Shown here piece by piece: positions 30,183-38,844 of a stretch of 64,000 bases of DNA (the stretch's first letter is position 1; every line of letters starts with the position of its first letter). Position numbers and translations under genes: made by a program. The DNA is taken from NCBI RefSeq assembly GCF_014196455.1, contig NZ_JACIDS010000003.1, positions 682,001-746,000 of the forward strand, read 5' to 3'. The notes below the pieces were generated by a model. That model was not told the origin of the DNA and ran no database searches. It was given only the letters and a program-made list of their open reading frames with translations. The stretch is from Kaistia hirudinis (lineage in GTDB: Bacteria; Pseudomonadota; Alphaproteobacteria; Rhizobiales; Kaistiaceae).

Positions 30183-31345
30183 AGATCACCGGGATCGAGA
30201 CCTTCACCGTCAGCGCCGGCTGGAAGAACTGGCTCTTCGTGCGCGTCCAGACCGATGCCGGCATCACCGGCCTCGGCGAGGGCACGCTGAACGGCTTCAT
30301 CCGCACGACCGAGGCCGCCGTGCGCGAACTCGAGCATCTCGTGATCGGCGCCGATCCGCGCCGCATCACGGCGCTCGCGACCAGGATGCTCGACAGCGTC
30401 TCGCTGGATGGCGGTCATATCCATCGCACGGCAATCGCGGCCGTCGAGGTCGCCTGCTGGGATATTCTCGGCAAGTCGCTCGGCGTCCCGATCCACCAGC
30501 TTCTGGGCGGGCGGGTGCGCGACAGCGTGCTCGGCTATGCCAATGGTTGGTATCGGACCGAGCGCACGCCGGACGCGTTCTTGAAGGCGGCGGAGAATGT
30601 GATCGCCAAGGGCTTCCACGCGCTGAAGCTCGATCCGTTCGGCACCGCCAAGGGCTTCATATCGCAGCGCGATCTCGATATCGCGCACGACATCCTGAAG
30701 ACGCTGCGCGACAATCTCCCCGCCGATACGCGCATCCTGATCGACGTGCATGCACGCTTCACCGAGATCGAGGCGATCCGTGCCGCCGAGCGTCTCGCGC
30801 CGCTCGATCTCTATTGGTGGGAGGAGCCGACCAGCCGCGACCGGCAGGAAACCGTGCATGCTGTCGGCCGACGCAGCCCGATCCCGGTCGCCACGGGCGA
30901 GATGTACGATACGGTTGGACAGTTCTTCACGCTCGCCGAGCGCGGCGGCGTCAACATCTTCCAGCCCGAGCCGATGTCGCTCGGCGGCATCGGCAACACC
31001 ATGGCCGTCGCCAATCTGGCGCTCGCCCATGGTAGCTATATCGCGCCGCATCAAAGCGGCGGTCCCGTCGCCACCGCGGTCTGCCTGCAGCTTGCCGCCT
31101 GCGTGCCGAATTTCCTGATCCAGGAGCATTTCGACGCCTTCAACGAGCCGTGGACGCACGACCTCGTGAGCTGGCATCCCACCATCGACGCCGAGACCGG
31201 CCATCTCTCGCTGCCCGATGCGCCGGGACTCGGGATCGAGCTCGACGAGGCAGTGGCGCTCGCCCATCCCTATGACCCGCAGGCCTATCTCAACGTGCAT
31301 GAGGAGGGATGGGAGCGCCGACTCGGCGCCAAGGGCCGTTCCTGA
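30179..31345 (+). CDS. Enolase-superfamily sugar-acid dehydratase (galactonate dehydratase-like)
   Basis: Mandelate racemase/muconate lactonizing family protein, 388 residues. The enolase N-terminal cap (KNWLFVRVQTDAGITGLGEG) precedes a barrel with KLDPFG, metal ligands in LIDVHARF, WWEEPT and ATGE, and a His in IAPHQSGGP, like the galactonate dehydratase group. It probably dehydrates an aldonic acid to a 2-keto-3-deoxy acid. The start is the GTG at 30179, with AGGAGG just upstream; upstream residues in frame are arginine-rich and unconserved. Confidence 0.88.
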   Translation: MKITGIETFTVSAGWKNWLFVRVQTDAGITGLGEGTLNGFIRTTEAAVRELEHLVIGADPRRITALATRMLDSVSLDGGHIHRTAIAAVEVACWDILGKSLGVPIHQLLGGRVRDSVLGYANGWYRTERTPDAFLKAAENVIAKGFHALKLDPFGTAKGFISQRDLDIAHDILKTLRDNLPADTRILIDVHARFTEIEAIRAAERLAPLDLYWWEEPTSRDRQETVHAVGRRSPIPVATGEMYDTVGQFFTLAERGGVNIFQPEPMSLGGIGNTMAVANLALAHGSYIAPHQSGGPVATAVCLQLAACVPNFLIQEHFDAFNEPWTHDLVSWHPTIDAETGHLSLPDAPGLGIELDEAVALAHPYDPQAYLNVHEEGWERRLGAKGRS

Positions 31346-31375
31346 TCCGCGCGGCGCGTTGGTCTTGTAATTCTT

Positions 31376-31393
31376 ATAATAGTATGTTCGTCT
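31376..31393 (+). promoter_or_regulatory. Island 18-bp motif, site A (weak match)
   Basis: ATAATAGTATGTTCGTCT matches 13 of 18 bases of the motif ATAATAGCATGATGTTAT and includes a perfect TATAAT just upstream (31375-31380). It lies 136 bases before the amino-acid-type binding protein gene; the left half is conserved, the right half is not. Confidence 0.5.
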
Positions 31394-31487
31394 GGTTGCC
31401 GTGAGCGGGGCCTACCCGCCCGACAAGAAGAGAGGCCCGGCATCCGTCGCCGGAGCATCCGCCAGAATTCCAGGAGAGGAACACCGG

Positions 31488-31511
31488 GGCCGGCGCGCTT
31501 TCGCGCCGGCC
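31488..31511. other. 10-bp stem hairpin in the 5' leader of the amino-acid ABC operon
   Basis: GGCCGGCGCG (31488-31497) pairs perfectly with CGCGCCGGCC (31502-31511) over a CTTT loop, 17 bases before the start codon at 31529. It may influence translation or mRNA stability. Confidence 0.55.
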
Positions 31512-31528
31512 GATGAGGGAGGATTGCC

Positions 31529-32347
31529 ATGACCGATACCCGTCGGAGCCTGTTCCGCCGTGCCGCCGGCGCGCTGGTCGGCCTCGTTGCGCTGGCGGCG
31601 CTGCCGGCCGCAGCGCGCGCCGAGACGACGATCGACGACATCATCTCGCGCGGCAAGCTGGTGGTCGCCATCGACACCACGACGCCGCCCTATGGCATGC
31701 TGGACAGCCAGATGCAGCCGACCGGCTTCGATGTCGAGCTCGCCCAGATGATCGCCAAGACCATCGGCGTCCCGGTCGAGTTCGTCACCGTGACCTCGCC
31801 CGGCCGTATTCCGGCCCTGTTGACCGACCGCGCCGACATGGTCGTGTCGATCTTCTCGATCACGGCGCCGCGGGCGCTCCAGGTCGCGTTCTCGATCCCC
31901 TATGCCTCGCAATCCTCGGTCGTGCTGGCGCCGAAGAGCGTCAACATCAAGTCGGCCAAGGATCTCGTCGGCCTCAAGGTCGGCGTCACGCGCGGCACAG
32001 GCGAGGACGGGCTGCTCACCGCCCAGGCCGAGGCCAATCCCGGCATCGAGATCCTGCGCTTCGACGACTATGCCTCGATCTCGCAGGCCATGCTGTCCGG
32101 CCAGATCGATGCCATGGGCGGCGGCGACTATGGTGACATCTATCTGAAGAAGAGCGCCAAGGGCGACGATTTCGAGCTCAAATATGTGCTGAAGACGTTC
32201 TATTTCGGCATCGGCGTGCGGAAGGACAATCTTCAGCTGCTGCAATGGCTGAACACCTTCATCTTCACCGTGCGCCAGGACGGCACGCTCGACGCCCTCT
32301 CGCAGAAATATCGCAAGACGCCGCTGCCGACCCTGCCGACCTTCTGA
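31529..32347 (+). CDS. Amino-acid-type ABC transporter substrate-binding protein
   Basis: A 272-residue periplasmic binding protein (SBP_bac_3 family). A Tat-like start (TRRSLFRRAAGAL) with signal cleavage after ARA is followed by IISRGKLVVAIDTTTPPYGM, GFDVELAQMIAKTIGV and DMVVSIFSITAPRALQVAFS. These are features of PAAT-family receptors for polar amino acids or opine-like compounds. GAGGGAGG precedes the ATG. Two permease genes follow directly, but no ATPase gene. Confidence 0.92.
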   Translation: MTDTRRSLFRRAAGALVGLVALAALPAAARAETTIDDIISRGKLVVAIDTTTPPYGMLDSQMQPTGFDVELAQMIAKTIGVPVEFVTVTSPGRIPALLTDRADMVVSIFSITAPRALQVAFSIPYASQSSVVLAPKSVNIKSAKDLVGLKVGVTRGTGEDGLLTAQAEANPGIEILRFDDYASISQAMLSGQIDAMGGGDYGDIYLKKSAKGDDFELKYVLKTFYFGIGVRKDNLQLLQWLNTFIFTVRQDGTLDALSQKYRKTPLPTLPTF

Positions 32348-32414
32348 CGGCGGTTGCCAAGCATGCGATACGGCTTTTCGCCGTATCGCCTCCCCCGTTC
32401 GGAGCGGCGACGGC

Positions 32415-33080
32415 ATGCAATACGTCTTCCAGTTCGGACCCATCCTCGACCGCTGGCCGGAGTTTCTTTACGGCGCGGCGCGGACGATGGAACTGACCGC
32501 GTCCTCGGCCGCGATCGGCTTCGTCATCGGCATTGCCGGCGCGCTCGGCCGCTCCTTCGGGCCGCCGCCGGTCCGCAAGGCCATCGGCGTCTATGTGGAG
32601 ATCATCCGAAACACGCCGCTGTTGGTTCAGCTCTATTTCGTGTTCTTCTCGCTGCCGCTGCTCGGGCTGCGCCTCTCGAGCGACCAGGCCGCCATCCTCG
32701 CGCTCTCGATCCATCTCGGCGCCTATGCGACTGAGATCCTGCGCGCCGGCGTCGAATCGATCCCGTCCGGCCAGATCGAGGCGGCGAAGTCGCTCGGCCT
32801 CAAGCGCGGGCAGATCATCCGCCATGTCATCGTCGTGCCGGCGGTGCGCGCGGTCTATCCCTCGCTCACCAGCCAGTTCATCCTGCAATTGCTGGGCACG
32901 TCGATCGTCTCCGCCATCGCGGCCGAGGAACTGACGGCCATCGCCAACAACATGGCGATGCAGACCTTCCGAAATTTCGAAATCTATATCGTCATCGCGG
33001 TGATCTATTTCGTGCTGGTCCGGCTCTGCGACCTCCTCTTCCGCCTGTTCTCCCACGTCCTGTTCCGGTGGAAGACATGA
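32415..33080 (+). CDS. Amino-acid ABC transporter permease (first)
   Basis: Inner-membrane permease of the HisM/GlnP type, 221 residues, with several hydrophobic helices. The EAA loop is at GQIEAAKSLGLKRGQIIRHV, typical of the contact to the ATPase. It pairs with the next permease, whose ATG overlaps its stop (ATGA). It probably transports the ligand of the preceding binding protein. Confidence 0.92.
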   Translation: MQYVFQFGPILDRWPEFLYGAARTMELTASSAAIGFVIGIAGALGRSFGPPPVRKAIGVYVEIIRNTPLLVQLYFVFFSLPLLGLRLSSDQAAILALSIHLGAYATEILRAGVESIPSGQIEAAKSLGLKRGQIIRHVIVVPAVRAVYPSLTSQFILQLLGTSIVSAIAAEELTAIANNMAMQTFRNFEIYIVIAVIYFVLVRLCDLLFRLFSHVLFRWKT

Positions 33081-33748
33081 GCCTGCGCGAGTTCGGCCTT
33101 CCCGAGTTCTATTTCCTGCTGCTGTCGGCGCGCTGGACGCTGCTGCTGGCCATCGTCGCCTTCGTCGGCGGCGGCGCGCTCGGTCTCGTCATCGCGGCGC
33201 TCCGCGTTGCGCCCGCCGCCTGGCTGCGGCATCTGGCGGGCGGCTACATCTCGTTCGTGCAGTCGACGCCGATCCTGATCCAGCTCTTCATGGTCTATTA
33301 CGGCTCGGCCTTCATCGGCCTCAGGCCCGATCCCTGGCCGGCCGCGGCGATCACCTTCTGCCTCAACAGCGGCGCCTTCTTCGGCGAGATCTTTCGCGGC
33401 GCGATCGAGAGCGTTTCCAAGGGACAGTGGGAAGCCGCGAAGTCGCTCGGCCTGCGCTATCTCGCGACGCTGCGACTGGTGATCGTGCCGCAGGCGATGA
33501 AGCTGAGCCTGCCGCCGACGGTCGGCTTCATGGTGCAGATCGTCAAGACGACATCCGTCGCCTCGCTGATCGGCCTCTCCGAGCTGTCGCGGACCGCGAC
33601 GGCGATCAACACCATGACCTTCGAGCCGATCCTCGTCTTCGGCACGGTCTCGGCGATCTATTTCGCCATGTGCTGGCCGCTCTCCGTGCTCGGCCGTCAC
33701 CTGGAGCGGCGCGTCGGCGACGGTCGCCAACGCCCCGTGGAACTCTGA
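33077..33748 (+). CDS. Amino-acid ABC transporter permease (second)
   Basis: Second inner-membrane subunit, 223 residues, with the HisQ/GlnP pattern: FVQSTPILIQLFMVYYGSAF in the membrane part and the EAA loop SKGQWEAAKSLGLRYLATLR. The start at 33077 is coupled to the preceding gene; the frame from 33068 adds only three residues. It ends 23 bases before the convergent LacI regulator stop. No ATP-binding subunit is encoded with it. Confidence 0.92.
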   Translation: MSLREFGLPEFYFLLLSARWTLLLAIVAFVGGGALGLVIAALRVAPAAWLRHLAGGYISFVQSTPILIQLFMVYYGSAFIGLRPDPWPAAAITFCLNSGAFFGEIFRGAIESVSKGQWEAAKSLGLRYLATLRLVIVPQAMKLSLPPTVGFMVQIVKTTSVASLIGLSELSRTATAINTMTFEPILVFGTVSAIYFAMCWPLSVLGRHLERRVGDGRQRPVEL

Positions 33749-33771
33749 TCGTGACCGCGTGGCGGCGTGCC

Positions 33772-34806
33772 TCACGCGCTCTCCCGGTCGACGATCTCGA
33801 AGCCGATCGGCACCACGGCTGGAAGGTCCGCCTCGCCGGCGAGGCGGCGCAGCAATTGCTCCACCGCGCGGCGCCCCATCTCGTAGCGCGGCACGCGGAC
33901 CGTGGTGAGGCGCGGGAAGAGCTGCGCGGCGAGATCCATGTCGCCATAGCCGGCAATGGCGAGACGCTTGGGAATCGCCCATCCGCGGCGGTGGCACTCC
34001 TGCACCGCGCCGATCGCCAGCGTATCGGAGGAGCAGAAGATCACGTCCAGCGCGCTGTCGCGCTCGACCAGCATGGCAAGCGCATCGGCGCCGCCGAGCG
34101 GGGTGATCGGCACCTCGACCTCGAGGCTCTCCGGATAGGCATGGCCGCGGTCGAGCAGCGCCTGGCGATAACCGATGCGGCGCTGCTGCAATCGGTCATT
34201 GCCATGCGCCGGTGTCGAGACGAAGCCGATCCGGCGGTAACCCTTGTCGATGAGATGCGCCGTCATGGCATAGGCGGTGTCGAAATTGGAGACGCCGACG
34301 GCCATGTCGATCGGGTCGCGGCCGCGAATCTCGCTGATCTCGACGACGGCATAGTCGCCGTCGGAAAGAAGCTGGCGCGCGGCCGGCGATTGCACGAAGG
34401 CTTGCAGGATCAACCCGGCGGGCTGCCAGCCGAGCAGCGAGCGGATCGCCTGCTCCTCGGCTTCGGTGTCGAAATTGCCCTGGATGAGCAGCAGCTGGTA
34501 GCCGGCGGCATGGCAGGCGTCGGTCATGCCTTGCACCTGCTCGGCGATGCCGGAATTGATCAGCGGCGGCACCATGGTGCCGACGATGCGGCGGCGGCTG
34601 CGCATCGAGGATGCCAGCTGGTTGCGGATGAATCCCTCGCGCTCGATCACCTCCATGATCCGTGCGCGCGTCTGCGGCGAGACCTTGTCCGGATCGGCGA
34701 GGGCGCGCGAGACCGTCATCGGCGCGACGCCCGCGCGCCGCGCAATCTCCTTCATGCCGAGCCGCGGCCGTCCGTTCCCCGTCTTGCCGCCAGGCGGCTT
34801 GGTCAT
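33772..34806 (-). CDS. LacI-family transcriptional regulator
   Basis: A 344-residue DNA-binding regulator. The N-terminal HTH is MKEIARRAGVAPMTVSRALA, with the hinge near SRRRIVGTMVPPL, followed by a periplasmic-binding-like effector domain (GFVSTPAHGNDRLQQRRIGY, FCSSDTLAIGAVQEC). Its natural target is probably the palindrome with the AACGTT core at 27514 and 48032, since LacI proteins favour such sites; the effector is likely a sugar or derivative from this cluster. It is divergent from the ribose-type permease at 35025. Confidence 0.92.
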   Translation of the reverse strand: MTKPPGGKTGNGRPRLGMKEIARRAGVAPMTVSRALADPDKVSPQTRARIMEVIEREGFIRNQLASSMRSRRRIVGTMVPPLINSGIAEQVQGMTDACHAAGYQLLLIQGNFDTEAEEQAIRSLLGWQPAGLILQAFVQSPAARQLLSDGDYAVVEISEIRGRDPIDMAVGVSNFDTAYAMTAHLIDKGYRRIGFVSTPAHGNDRLQQRRIGYRQALLDRGHAYPESLEVEVPITPLGGADALAMLVERDSALDVIFCSSDTLAIGAVQECHRRGWAIPKRLAIAGYGDMDLAAQLFPRLTTVRVPRYEMGRRAVEQLLRRLAGEADLPAVVPIGFEIVDRESA

Positions 34807-34931
34807 CGCGTGTTATCCTCGGCCCGCAAATCGGTGCGAGCCATTGTATCGCGCCGGTGCACCCGGCGTCAGCAGCGTCGCGACAGGCCGCCGCATGGCG
34901 GCATGTCGGTCGGTTCTCTGTTGATAAAAAT

Positions 34932-34949
34932 ATAATAGCATGATGTTAT
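34932..34949 (+). promoter_or_regulatory. Island 18-bp motif, site B
   Basis: ATAATAGCATGATGTTAT, preceded by T to form a perfect TATAAT (34931-34936), lies between the LacI gene and the first ribose-type transporter. It is identical on the opposite strand at 41198-41215. It is a near palindrome (14 of 18 positions symmetric). Confidence 0.7.
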
Positions 34950-35024
34950 GTGAATAGGCCCGCGATAGAAGAGGCCACCGGGTTCTGCTCGAGGAGGAGC
35001 GGCTCCCGGTCGAGGGAGGAAAGA

Positions 35025-36077
35025 ATGGATAGAGCTGCCCAGCGTTCAACCGCGCCGGAGGCATCGGGACGTGCGCTCCGGGATCGTCTGACGCGCCTGG
35101 TCGCCGTCGGCGAGGTCGGCGTGCTTCTGGCGCTCGTCGTGATCGTCGTGTTCTTCTATGTACTGGAACCGGCCTTCCTTTCGGAGCGCAACATCCGCGC
35201 GATCCTCCGTGTCGTGTCCTTCGTCGGCATCATCGCGATCGGCCAGACGATCCTTCTGGTCAGCGGCGAGTTCGATCTTTCGGTCGGCGCGGTGGCGGGG
35301 CTTTCTGCCGTGGTCAGCGCCAAGCTGATGACGGCGCTGGCGCTGCCGGTGCCTGTCGCTCTGGTGGGCGGCGTGCTCGTCGGCGGCTGCGTCGGCCTCG
35401 TCAACGGCCTCGCCGTGGTGAAGCTCAAGATTCCCGCCTTCATCCAGACGCTCGGCATGCTGTTCATCGGCCAGGGGCTGATCCAGCTCGTCACCAATGG
35501 CTATCCGGTCTATCCGCTGCCCAAGGTCGTCGGGGCCATCGGCATGGCCGATTTCGTGTTCGGCCTCGGCTGGAGCTTCGTCTTCTTCGTGATCGCCGCG
35601 GTCTCGGCCGATTTCGTGCTCCGCCGCACCGTGCTCGGGCGCAACATGTATGCGACCGGCGGCAATCCCGAGGTCGCGCGCCTCGTCGGCATCGACACCA
35701 ACCGCTACAAGATCGGCGCCTTCATGGTCACCGGCATGCTCGCGGCCGTCGCCGGCATGTTCGTCATGGCCGATCTTTCCTCCGGCACGACGTCGATCGG
35801 CTCCGGTTGGGAGCTTACCGTGATCGCCGGTGTCGTCGTCGGCGGCGTCAGCCTGTTCGGCGGCTCCGGCACCATGGCCGGCGGCCTGATCGGCATCCTT
35901 TTGCTGCAGGTGGTGACCTCGGGCCTCGTCGTCATCGGCGTCAATGCCAACTGGCAGCAGATCGCCGTCGGCCTGATCATGGTCATCGCGGTCGGTCTCG
36001 ACGTGCTCCGCCGCCGCACCTTCATCGCCGGCTCCAGTGCGCAGCCGGTGAGCGAGCCGGGTAACAGCCCGGGCTGA
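35025..36077 (+). CDS. Sugar ABC transporter permease, ribose type (system 1)
   Basis: A 350-residue inner-membrane permease of the CUT2/RbsC family, with about ten hydrophobic segments and the family motifs IGQTILLVSGEFDLSVGAVA, GLVNGLAVVKLKIPAFIQTL, RNMYATGGNPEVARLVGID and VVGGVSLFGGSGTMAG. The start at 35025 follows GAGGGAGG; the 25-residue frame extension upstream is not plausible. It is followed by its binding protein and ATPase. Confidence 0.93.
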   Translation: MDRAAQRSTAPEASGRALRDRLTRLVAVGEVGVLLALVVIVVFFYVLEPAFLSERNIRAILRVVSFVGIIAIGQTILLVSGEFDLSVGAVAGLSAVVSAKLMTALALPVPVALVGGVLVGGCVGLVNGLAVVKLKIPAFIQTLGMLFIGQGLIQLVTNGYPVYPLPKVVGAIGMADFVFGLGWSFVFFVIAAVSADFVLRRTVLGRNMYATGGNPEVARLVGIDTNRYKIGAFMVTGMLAAVAGMFVMADLSSGTTSIGSGWELTVIAGVVVGGVSLFGGSGTMAGGLIGILLLQVVTSGLVVIGVNANWQQIAVGLIMVIAVGLDVLRRRTFIAGSSAQPVSEPGNSPG

Positions 36078-36157
36078 AAGGCGGCCGTTCCGCCGGGTCG
36101 GCGGGCGGCCGAACAAGATCCGGCGGGGGGCCGGTCAATCAAGAGGGAGGACTAACC

Positions 36158-37135
36158 ATGCTCAACAGAAGAACCGCGCTCGGCAAGGCGCTGCTCGTCG
36201 CACTCACTGCGACGGCGGCCCTGATGGGCGGCACGGCGCTCGGCAACGCCGCCGGCAAGAACATCCTCTGGGTCCAGCCGATGCGCGACCATCCGGTTCA
36301 TCGCCTGATGCAGGCCGGCTTCCTCGCGAAGTGCAAGGAACTCGGCAATACCTGCGAGGTCGTCGGCAATCCGAGCGCGACCAATTACGACGTCTCGGCC
36401 TCGATCCCGCTGGCCGAAGCCGCCATGGCGCGCACCAAGTTCGACGCCATCGCCGTCTATGGCCCCGGCCCGGAGATCTATCCCTTCATCGGCAAGCTCG
36501 GCCAGGAAGGCTTCCCGGTCGTGACCTGGCACGTGCTGCCGCCCGAGGGCAGCGTTCCCGGCCTCAAGGCCGCCACCGGCGAGGACATTCCGAGCGCCGG
36601 CAATGCGGCCGCGATCTCGATGGGCGAGAAGCTCGGCGGCAAGGGCACGATCGCCCTGACGCAGGGCTCGTCCAACGACACCGAGAACGTCATGTCGGAT
36701 TCGTTCCGCAAGACGATGGCGGAGAAGTTCCCGGACATCAAAATCCTTGAGACGCAGATGGAGGGCTTCGAGCCGTCGGCTGCCGAGGGCAAGGCCGTCG
36801 CGATCCTGCAGGGCAATCCCGACGTCGTGGCCGCCTTCTCGACGACCGGCAACGGCATCCAGACCTGGTCGGGCGCCGCCCGCAAGGCCGGCCGCGAAGG
36901 TCTCGTGATCATCGGCATGGACTATATCCGCCAGAACCTCGACATCGTGAAGGCCGGCCAGGCCTTCGGCGTGGTCGCCCAGCCGCTCTATGAAGAGAGC
37001 GCCAAGACGGCCGAGCTCGCCAATGATCTCGCCGAGGGCAAGACGGTGCCGTATCTCAATCCGCTGCCGGCCTCGGTGCTCACCGCCGCCGACCTCGAGC
37101 CCTATTACAAGATGCTCGACAGCGCCGGCCAGTAA
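36158..37135 (+). CDS. Sugar ABC transporter substrate-binding protein (system 1)
   Basis: A 325-residue periplasmic protein of the ribose/xylose-binding type (Peripla_BP_4). The signal sequence has a twin-arginine near the start (MLNRRTALGKALLVALTATA) and mature sequence begins near AAGKNILW. Later motifs are DAIAVYGPGPEIYPFIGKLG, GKGTIALTQGSSNDTENVMS and AFSTTGNGIQTWSGAA. AGAGGGAGG lies before the ATG. A stable hairpin follows before the ATPase gene, consistent with higher expression of the binding protein. Confidence 0.92.
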   Translation: MLNRRTALGKALLVALTATAALMGGTALGNAAGKNILWVQPMRDHPVHRLMQAGFLAKCKELGNTCEVVGNPSATNYDVSASIPLAEAAMARTKFDAIAVYGPGPEIYPFIGKLGQEGFPVVTWHVLPPEGSVPGLKAATGEDIPSAGNAAAISMGEKLGGKGTIALTQGSSNDTENVMSDSFRKTMAEKFPDIKILETQMEGFEPSAAEGKAVAILQGNPDVVAAFSTTGNGIQTWSGAARKAGREGLVIIGMDYIRQNLDIVKAGQAFGVVAQPLYEESAKTAELANDLAEGKTVPYLNPLPASVLTAADLEPYYKMLDSAGQ

Positions 37136-37160
37136 GGCAAGGCGAGCAACCGCTCCGTCT

Positions 37161-37182
37161 CTCCCGGGGAAGTTCCCGGGGG
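37161..37182 (+). other. Hairpin between binding protein and ATPase (system 1)
   Basis: CTCCCGGG (37161-37168) and CCCGGGGG (37175-37182) form an 8-pair stem (one T-G) with a 6-base loop in the 125-bp gap after the binding protein gene. It has no T-run; it may protect the upstream message or reduce read-through. Confidence 0.5.
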
Positions 37183-37260
37183 AGACATCTCCTCGACCCG
37201 CCTTTACCGTCCCGATGATGGCGAAGGCCGATAGCGCGACGCAGGCGAAAGCAGACGACC

Positions 37261-38844
37261 ATGACCGACACCAGGGCGCCGCAGTCCGTCATCGAATGCC
37301 GCGGCATCGTGAAGAGCTTTTCCGGCGTCCAGGCGCTCCGCGGTGTCGACATCGCGGTGCATGCGGGCGAGATCCACGCGCTGCTCGGACAGAACGGCGC
37401 CGGCAAATCGACGCTGGTCAAGATCCTGAACGGCGTCCATGCGGACGGCTCCTATAGCGGCGAGATCCTGATCGACGGCAAGCCCGTCCGCTTCGGCTCG
37501 ACCTCGGACGCCCGCGGGCATGGCGTCGGCTATGTGCCGCAGGAAATCGAGGTGCTGGAGAACCTGACCGTCGCGGAGAACGTCTTCGCCGGCCAGACCG
37601 GCCTCGGCGGCCTCCTCGTCAGCCAGAGGGCCTTGCAGGCGCGCACGCGCGCGCTCTTCCGCGATCTCGGCCTCACCATCGATCCGGGCGCGCTCGTCGC
37701 CAGCCTCACCTCGGCGCAGCGCCATCTCGTCATGATCGCCCGCGCCCTCTCGTTTTCGCCGCGCGTCCTGATGCTGGACGAACCCACCGCATCGCTCTCC
37801 GGTGCCGAGGTCGACAGCCTCTTCGCTGTCCTCAGGCGCCTCCGCGAGCAGGGCCGCACCATGATCTTCATCACCCATCGCCTGCCGGAGGTGCTGGCGC
37901 TGTGCGACCGCGCCACGGTGCTGCGCGACGGGCGCGTCGCCGCCGAGATCGGGCGCGAGGATTTCGACGCCGACCGCTTCATCTTCGCCATGTCGGGCCA
38001 GCGGCTGCAGCGTCTCTATCCGCATCACGACGCACCGGCGGACGCGCCGCCACTGCTCTCGGTCAGCAACCTCTCGGTCCAGGGGCGCTTCGGCGTCAAT
38101 CGCGGCGTCACGGGCGTCTCGTTTGACGTGAAGCCGGGCGAGATCCTCGGCCTCGCCGGCCTGCTCGGCTCCGGCCGCACGGAGATCCTGCACGCCATCT
38201 ATGGCCGCATTCCCTATTCCGGCGAGATCCGTCTCGGCGGGCAGCCGGTCGCGATCCGCAAGGCGAGCGACGCGCTGCGCGCCGGCATCGCGCTCCTCAC
38301 CGAAGACCGCAAGCATGACGGGCTCTTGTTCAATCTGCCAGTCGGCGCCAACATCACGATCGGCAATCTCGGGCCGCTCTCGGCGAACGGCATCGTGCGC
38401 GGCGACAAGGAGAAGAGCGCCGTGCTCGCGGCGATGCGGGCGCTGAACGTCAAGGCGCGCTCGCCGCAGGCTTCCGTCGCGCATCTCTCCGGCGGCAACC
38501 AGCAGAAGCTGCTCTTTGCCCGCGTGCTGATGAGCGCGCCGCGCGTTCTCCTGCTCGACGAGCCGACCAAGGGCGTCGACGCCGGCACGCGGCACGAGAT
38601 CTACCGCCTCATCGTCGACCTCGCCAATCAGGGCGTCGCGCTGATCGTGGTCGCCTCCGAGCTCGAGGAGGTGATCGGCCTCGCCGATCGCTGCCTCGTC
38701 GTGGCCGATGGCCGCGTCGTCGACGCGTTCTCGCGCGAAGCGGGCAGTGAGGATCGCGTGCTCCGCGCGGTCGCGGCGGCGCAGGCGGCGGCCAGCGCGG
38801 CGACGGCGGGCGTGGCGGCGCGGACGGGGAATTCCAAGGCATGA
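37261..38844 (+). CDS. Sugar ABC transporter ATP-binding protein, two NBDs (system 1)
   Basis: A 527-residue double ATPase of the RbsA/XylG type. NBD1 has Walker A GQNGAGKST, a weak signature (LTSAQRHLVMIARAL) and Walker B LMLDEPTASLS. NBD2 has the usual degenerate Walker A (GLLGSGRTE), signature LSGGNQQKLLFARVL and Walker B LLLDEPTKGVDAGT. It ends in an Ala-rich tail. It powers the permease at 35025. Its stop overlaps the SDR start at 38841. Confidence 0.93.
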   Translation: MTDTRAPQSVIECRGIVKSFSGVQALRGVDIAVHAGEIHALLGQNGAGKSTLVKILNGVHADGSYSGEILIDGKPVRFGSTSDARGHGVGYVPQEIEVLENLTVAENVFAGQTGLGGLLVSQRALQARTRALFRDLGLTIDPGALVASLTSAQRHLVMIARALSFSPRVLMLDEPTASLSGAEVDSLFAVLRRLREQGRTMIFITHRLPEVLALCDRATVLRDGRVAAEIGREDFDADRFIFAMSGQRLQRLYPHHDAPADAPPLLSVSNLSVQGRFGVNRGVTGVSFDVKPGEILGLAGLLGSGRTEILHAIYGRIPYSGEIRLGGQPVAIRKASDALRAGIALLTEDRKHDGLLFNLPVGANITIGNLGPLSANGIVRGDKEKSAVLAAMRALNVKARSPQASVAHLSGGNQQKLLFARVLMSAPRVLLLDEPTKGVDAGTRHEIYRLIVDLANQGVALIVVASELEEVIGLADRCLVVADGRVVDAFSREAGSEDRVLRAVAAAQAAASAATAGVAARTGNSKA

